From assembly GCA_022495995.1 (NCBI GenBank), contig JAFEMH010002319.1, forward strand, positions 186,001-250,000: a DNA stretch of 64,000 nt, read 5' to 3'. The translations under genes and the position numbers were made by a program. Below the pieces are notes generated by a model. The model did not search any database and was not told where the DNA came from. It saw only the letters and a list, made by a program, of their open reading frames with translations. This DNA comes from Adenophora triphylla var. japonica (taxonomy: Eukaryota; Streptophyta; Magnoliopsida; Asterales; Campanulaceae). Shown piece after piece: positions 58,312 to 64,000 of this stretch (the first letter of the stretch is position 1; the number at the start of each line of letters is the position of its first letter).

Positions 58312-59296
58312 TCAATCTTGACTATTCCATAGCTGATCTTGGAAGCAATCATCCCCACATCCTTTATCACTATAGATAATATCTGGAGCTTGATATGCAC
58401 TCTCTTTGAAGTCCCCATATCTCTCTAGCCATACAGGGTGCCTCTCCATAAAAGGATCAATAGCTGTGGTTGAGAACTGTAAAGAAGGACACACCCTCCT
58501 TGGCCACCATTCTTCAACTGCATTATAAGGAGGATACTCACTGAGTGGTGAGATAAAGCTGAAGGTACCTGAAGAGTTTGCACTTTCCTGTGCAATGATA
58601 GCTTGATCAGACTGAGGACCTTCATCTTCATCACCATTCAGAGCAGCTGGACTCAAACACTTGAGAAACTGAGAAAACAATTTCATATAAACCTTGGAAG
58701 GAGAACTTTGCACACCTGCAAAGTTGTCTCCAGTTCCCTCAAGAACTGTTTGACTAAGAGTAAGTGAATCCACAGTTTGTTGTGTACTCCTTGACAGCTA
58801 TGAAATCAGGTTGACCAATTTATGTGTCAACCTTAATCCTTTCATTGCTGTCAAGTTTCACTAGCTCTCCCAAGGTATAAACCCTCTCTACATCTTCCTT
58901 AACATGCTTACTTGATTCTCCTTCCCTCTCCTTTCTTGACAGCTTAACCTTAGCTGTCAGATCATTGTGCCCCTCTCCAACCATCTTAGCTTTACCCTTG
59001 TTCCTAGCCATCTCCCTTAACCTGTTTTTCTCTCCTTCCACCAGTGCTAGTCTCTCCTCCTCCCAAAATTTCCTTCTTATATCTCTCTCTCTCAACTCTT
59101 CTTCCTTATGTGGATCATCATGTAGCAATTGATCCACTTCCTGTTCCAAACCATTATCTGTTTGGAGTCTATATGAAAGAAACTCTCTCTCAAACCTTTC
59201 CTCTCTTGTTTCATCTACCCTTGGACTTTGAAAGACAAGTTTCTTTGCTGTCTTAGCCATTTTGCTAGGACTGAACATTGAAACTAATCTTCCCAT
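58312..59296 (-). CDS. Antisense accessory ORF of element 3 (two adjacent frames)
   Basis: Frame a, 59296-58820, 158 codons: MGRLVSMFSPSKMAKTAKK, then a long Glu/Arg/Lys-rich segment (RRKFWEEERLALVEGEKN), probable coiled coil, ending KVDT. Frame b, 58773-58312, 153 codons: SLTLSQTVLEGTGDNFAG, FSQFLKCLSPAA, EEWWPRRVCPSLQF. The gap between frames is 46 bp and the frame differs; I could not make a clean intron fit. Frame a may be a complete small protein or the N-terminal half of one protein. No recognised domain. Convergent with pol (244 bp between stops). Its own TATA box is at 59345-59354. Confidence 0.68.
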
Positions 59297-59803
59297 TTGC
59301 TATAAATGAAATGAAGTTGGTAAATTTCATCATCTGAACCATTCCCTTTTATAGACAAATTTAGTTTCAGTCAAATTAGTGGCAATGATCATTCAAAATA
59401 GGCTTGGCTGGTCATCAAGTCTGACAGCTATGAATTTAGTTCTTGCCAAATCGAGGAAATTTTGGAACTTGCCACTAACACATATCCATTAACTCCTCTG
59501 TTTATTCCCTCTGAAATTTCATCTTTGTGTACGGAAATAACTCCCATGTTTTGTGGGAAGTTATTGCACAAGTAATGAGTGGGGGACAAATAACACTGTT
59601 CATGAACAATCACTATCTTAAATGCTAATTTTTAACCGTTGCACTAACCCACGTCTTAGCCGTTAAGCCTCTCAAACCTCCTCCTCATTAACATATTACC
59701 ATTTCGAAATCAACCCCTCCCTCAATCAAATCTTTTCACCCCTCCAATTCTCTCCTCTAAAATCACTATACCACTGTAAACCCTAAACCTCTGTTCTTTC
59801 AAA
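59297..59803. promoter_or_regulatory. Divergent intergenic region between accessory ORFs, element 3
   Basis: 507 bp, no gene. Same motifs and order as in element 2 (TATA, TGACAGCT, two reverse AACGG cores, telo-box at 59778-59786), within sequence that otherwise differs at many positions. Confidence 0.5.
59345..59354 (-). promoter_or_regulatory. TATA box of the antisense ORF, element 3
   Basis: CTATAAAAGG on the minus strand 49 bp before the ATG at 59296; a TGACAGCT lies 68 bp further upstream (59422-59429). Matches element 2 exactly in sequence and spacing. Confidence 0.6.
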
Positions 59804-61982
59804 ATGTCTTACCCTGAAGCACATGGTTACTTTATCAAACCTGATTTCTACACCCATGAAGTTGGAGCCCTCATTAAAGAACTTCTTGAGTCCAATAACC
59901 TCTGCAAAATGATGGAAGCTCAACCCCCCATCTATGAGAATCTATGTAGAGAATTGTATATGTCTGGACAGAGACTTGATGATGGTTCAATAAAGATCAA
60001 CATTGATGGAACTGAGATCCTTGTATCTCCCAAAGTGGTATCTGAAGTCTACAACATACCTATAAGAAGTGGAACAAGGAGCAACCTTTGGGACAGAAAG
60101 GATTGTGCATTGGACATGTTCTACAAGAGATTCTTCAATAAACCCAGTTGCAACTACCTTGTAGAACAGAACAAACCCATCAAAAAGGGAACCCTTGATT
60201 TGTTTAAATCAACCCTGATGGATGTTGTTATCAAGGGGTTTGAAGGAAAGCAATCATCTTTGTACCAAATCAGTCCAAATGAGTGGAAGCAAGGCTTGAG
60301 CCTGATAGCTAAGGATGTCAATTGGAGTGTTGCCCTACTACACAATTTTCAACTAGCTACCTCACCCACTCCATGGAAATTCAAGAAGCAAACCCCAAGA
60401 ATGAATAACTTAAGATTCATGAGTGGAATCCTACACCACTTAATCCCTAAGTTGAACGCTCCTCTTAAAAAGTTTTGGCTTAAATCCTCCCCACTGATGC
60501 AAACAAGGAGTTTTAACTCAAGTACATTCAGACTCAAGATGAAGAAGAAGGTAGAATTTGGGGACAGCTCTGAAAAACTTGAGGCAGCTACTCTGAGACT
60601 GAAAGAGAAAGAAGAAAATGACATGAGATTGTGGAAGTCATTGGTTCACATGGTCAATGACAAGAGGTCAAAGAAGAAGCATGACGGGGGTGTAGTAATA
60701 AGAGAAAGAGATCAAGAGACCTCTCCTAGCAAAATCAAGAGAAGAAAAAGCCTAGCAAAGATGAAGAGAACTGGAAAAGGAAAGAAGCTTAGCAAAGGAA
60801 AGAAAGTACAAGAAGAGGTAGAGGAATTTGTTGAGCAAGAAAGTGCTCAAGGGACTGACAAAGGAAAAATGATTGCTGAAGAACAAGCTGACAGTGAAGA
60901 AACCCAATCAGATCCCATCTACAAAGCCATTGATGAGTATGCTGGTGAAGAGGAAGAAAGCCATGACACTGAGAGTGATGAAAATGTGAGAAGAGCTATT
61001 GCTGAGTCATTGATGGAAGTGAACGAATGACTAAGGTTGGACAGTATGCTGGGACGGCTATGGATGCCTCCACTATGACACTAAGGTTCCTTCGCTTGCC
61101 GAAACTCCATCTAAGGTAATCTCTACCCCATCTCTTACTCTCAATACTTTCTCTAGGAAGAGAAAATCGAGATAAAGATGCTCCCCATCCAAAAATTGAA
61201 ACCAAATACACCTCAACCCTCCTCATCTAAAGACCAATCCAGTTCACCACATGACTCTGTGGCTCAAGGCATCCTCAACCTCAATCCCTTAAACATTAGT
61301 CCAAATGAGCCTAGTGTTGAAAAAGAAAGGGGGAATAGTCCTAGCTCTGAAAAGGATGAGCCTCAATTAAGGGGGAACAGCAATCCTCCCTCTCCCATTC
61401 TGACAGCTATGCCCTTCTCTGGTCATGCATCACCCATTTCAAGCCCCTCAAATCATTCCCCCATTCCTGAAAACGTCTTCAAAGCTTCTGAAGGACTGAC
61501 TTTAGAAGATCCTAAGCATGTCCCTGTTGTTCTTTATTATTTAAGATCCCTGTTAACAGAGGAAGATGTTCAAAAAGCCATGGATTTAATCAGAACCAGA
61601 GATATGGCTAAGAAAGCTAGTATGCCTGAACTTGAACCTCAATCCAATCCTGTTGAGCCTGCTCAAACCCATGAATCATCTGATCCTACCCAAGATTCTG
61701 AAACCCAACCTGAACCTATAACACAAGATTCACCTACCCCTGAGTTTGACATTCTTCCAACCTATGAACCTTGGATTCTAGACTGTGACATTGACTTTTC
61801 CTTACCCTCCATCATGGCTGCCCACCAAAGATTGAAGGAGATTACCCACTTTCCTAAAATTGCCAATCCTAACTTAATCCCCAACCCTTGGCTGTTGAGC
61901 AAAAATTCCATTATGATCCATGCAAGAAATAGGTGTGGTCTCATTATGTTTGCCCATGAGGAATGGAAAAGGTATAGGATAG
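59804..61982 (+). pseudogene. Sense accessory ('env-position') ORF of element 3, interrupted
   Basis: ATG 59804, MSYPEAHGYFIKPDFY. The first 408 codons are open: globular N-terminal region, Lys-rich basic patch (KIKRRKSLAKMKRTGKGKK), acidic EEESHDTESDE tail. TGA at 61028-61030 and frameshifts follow, then a second open part from 61178: Ser/Pro-rich linker, EEDVQKAMDLIRTRD, WILDCDIDFSLPSIMAAHQ, NRCGLIMFAHEEWKRY. Here Trp and Glu codons that are stops in element 2 are intact. Cut at about 61982 by an LTR; the residues read beyond that point belong to the LTR. No signal peptide or membrane helix seen. Confidence 0.7.
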
Positions 61983-63725
61983 TGATGGACAAAAATCCTC
62001 TTGTAATAAAATACCTTGCAAGTGTACAAGTTACCGATGTAGTAGTATGCACAAGCAAGGGTCGAATCCACAGAGATTTGTGTGTTGAACAAATTGGTTT
62101 AATTAGTGTGACAAGAAACAAAAGGGGGTTTTTGGTTTTGATTTTATTATTAAAACTAATTAACAAAAACTAATTAAGCAAATAAAATGACAAAACAAGG
62201 AAATAATTCAAGGATTACGAAATAGTCCACGGATTGGATTCACAACATATTATCACTTTATGCTATTTATTTCATGTAAAAATAATTCAATCTCATTCTT
62301 GGGTTCGTTCACAAAATTATAGGATTAAGATGTTCATATATTCCGGTAGGTCAATAAGAACATTAAAACCCTCCTAATTCTATCTTGTTCATATATTCCG
62401 GTAGGTCAATATAAACATTCAAGAATTTCAAGTAAAAACTTAAGAACAATGAAACCTAGATTCGTTTGATTTCCGGTAGGTCCTCAATTGAATCTATTCT
62501 TCTCAACAATGGTCAAATTACAAATCATCCACGCAAGTGCAATAATTCATATCCAAATAAATTCAAGAGGTCAAAAGTATATTCCGGTAGGTCAACACAA
62601 TTGATCTCAAGACAATAATTAAAAATGTTGAGAAGAACAAGAACGAAAAAGAGATAGAAAGAATTAAAACTTTAGCATAAAGATCAAATATGTGTTACTA
62701 CCAATCCGCAAACTAAGGAATTTAGCCTCGAAGGGCCATTAAAATAAATACCTCAAACCTTGAATTAAAACCTTCAATCTTGTACAAAGGAATTGTAATA
62801 TATTTTGGAGAAAGAAAATATAAAGAGAGAATAATAATAATCAAAAGATCCAAAGATCCCAAAAGAAAAGATAAAAGATAATACAAAACTAGTCTAGGGT
62901 TGTTTATATAGGAGGAGGAAGGTGAAAATCTTTTTTGGAAACAAATTAGGGTCAAAATCCTAGTCAAAATAGAAGATCTCTCGAAATCCGTGGCTGATTC
63001 TGTGCAAATCTGTGGAAAATCTTTAGAATTCGTCCAAAATAAGGAAACTGGCTGCATCTGTCCGTACGTACCGGGCGCGCGCCCACTGAGACCGGGTGTA
63101 CGCCTGTACTCAATCTGGATACTTCCGGGCGTGCGCCCACTCAAACCAGGCGTGCGCCTGCTCCTTGCATTGCTCAGCAGCTCCTCGGCCCAACTTGTTC
63201 ATTGCATTGGCCCAACAGCTCCTAGGCCACACTCGGCCACCTGCCCAAGCCTTGGCCCAAGAGTGCCTCTCCTTCCCTCGGCCAGAAAGTCCCATTTGGC
63301 CGACCATTGCCTAGATTTTGTATTAATTAGTATTCGTTCCGTCTCGCAATTTTGCAGTCGCACTTTGGCCACTCTAATGAATTCTTTTGCACTTCGCTCT
63401 TTAGGATTTTATTTTTCATTTAATCCCACGAATTTTTATATATCAACTTCATCCAAAAATTCCATATTTCCAATTTAGTCCCTGAATTTCCAATATTTCC
63501 ACTTTGGTCCTTTGAACTTCGTAATTTCCGTTTAGCCCCAAATTTTCCAAAATTGCAATTTGATCCAAAAGCTTCCAAAGTACGCTCCAATCCTCCATTT
63601 TCTCAATAATTGAACTTCAACCCCTGTACTTTCAAAACACTAGAAAATACATTAAATTCTCAAGGTTTCGAGCACCAAATAAGCTAGGAAATATATCTTT
63701 TGGATGGGTAAAATCACATCCATCA
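61983..63725 (-). repeat. LTR of an unidentified retrotransposon inserted in element 3
   Basis: Plus-strand ends are TGATGGAC and CATCCATCA, so both ends carry TGATGG/CCATCA inverted termini. The polypurine tract next to 63725 on the minus strand marks this as a 3' LTR in minus orientation (1743 bp). It contains at least three scattered copies of ATTCCGGTAGGTCAAT-like sequence (62340, 62393, 62580, with a related one at 62470) and, near its other end, the phrase AAGGGTCGAATCCACAGAGA. The expected target duplication GATAG is at 61978-61982. Confidence 0.68.
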
Positions 63726-64000
63726 AATACCCCCAAACTTATCTTTTGCTCGTCCTCGAGTAAAACAAAAGAAATAAACAAAAACAAAATTACCCTAACA
63801 AATAAAAACAATCAACAGAAAATATTTTTGATATGTTCTCACTACATACAAGGTTGTCGGCCAAACAAGTCTCAGATTCTCACTTACATATGCTAAACAA
63901 GTGCCAATAAGAATATGCAATTACAATTACATTAATGCATCTAACCCACAATTTTCCACCTCGGCCTGAATGATGAATGAAATATGGGAGATCATAGTCA
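63726..64000 (-). mobile_element. Internal 3' end of the unidentified LTR retrotransposon
   Basis: Minus strand reads CTCGAGGACGAGCAAAAG, then polypurine tract AAGTTTGGGGGTATT (63740-63726). This block is typical of the 3' end of plant Gypsy elements, from memory. No coding sequence recognised up to the window edge. Confidence 0.6.

Larger units (their letters stand above)
51155..61982 (+). mobile_element. Element 3: Sirevirus-like Copia with extra ORFs, 3' part interrupted
   Basis: Same family as element 1 by LTR. Order: 5' LTR, primer site, gag, mini-intron, pol, antisense ORF, divergent region, sense accessory ORF, which is broken at 61983 by another LTR. The rest and the 3' LTR lie beyond the window. 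Inserted in unit B; the expected target duplication is GATAC (51150-51154). Confidence 0.92.

Noticed and set aside
58774..58850. Intron joining frames a and b of the antisense ORF in element 3
   Set aside because: A 78-nt GT-AG candidate exists but leaves exon 2 out of frame with an early stop, so I kept two frames.
1..64000. tRNA, rRNA or organelle DNA insertions
   Set aside because: No cloverleaf-like or rRNA-like stretch was recognised; the tRNA-like words are primer binding sites next to LTRs.

Overview
This is a repeat-dominated plant nuclear window. The evidence is several LTR retrotransposons with plant-type Met or other tRNA primer sites, a DIVARICATA-like MYB gene with an intron, MITEs and long AT-rich intergenic DNA. 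I see no rRNA, tRNA, organelle or bacterial genes. The species cannot be named from the sequence.

The host scaffold is a tandem duplication of one minus-strand MYB gene (two SANT repeats, SHAQKYF class) with about 3.6 kb of upstream DNA. Unit A is cut into pieces: 6404-6758, 19808-21931 and 43709 to about 45094. Unit B is 45095-51154. Each unit serves as the other's empty-site control, so most insertion boundaries can be read to the base. Neither gene looks functional. Gene A is cut in exon 1 by a retrotransposon. Gene B has a one-base frameshift in exon 1 and no AG at the expected splice acceptor.

Inserted elements, left to right. (1) Element 1, a minus-strand Sirevirus-like Copia running off the left edge (1-6403). 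(2) Element 2, a complete plus-strand relative with both LTRs, a 5-bp target duplication, gag, pol, an antisense accessory ORF and a long sense accessory ORF (6759-19807). (3) A single LTR of the element 2 type with a perfect ATAAT duplication (21932-43708). It is split by a Ty3/Gypsy Tat-like element (22075 to about 38200) fused to the 5' half of a second Copia in minus orientation (element 5, about 38228-42939). (4) In unit B, element 3, a plus-strand relative of element 1 (from 51155), whose sense accessory ORF is broken at 61983 by the LTR of another, minus-strand element running off the right edge.

The most interesting biology is in the Sirevirus-like family. All three copies have a 73-76 nt GT-AG segment exactly at the gag/pol boundary whose removal would keep the frame. 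Elements 2 and 3 carry an antisense gene between pol and the sense accessory ORF, with a conserved TATA box and a TGACAGCT word 68 bp upstream of it. TGACAGCT, which equals the published KNOX homeodomain consensus TGACAG(G/C)T, occurs 31 times by eye count, all inside Sirevirus-like sequence. The unrelated element 5 is peppered with a different word, GGCAACAC. Four Sirevirus-like LTRs also carry an exact MSA (YCYAACGGYYA) motif next to the TATA box. These patterns suggest a retroelement wired to meristematic or dividing cells; that is an inference.

Nearly all coding regions are broken by short indels and stops, so almost all genes are given as pseudogenes. Coordinates of broken genes are the outer limits of recognisable protein similarity among the copies.
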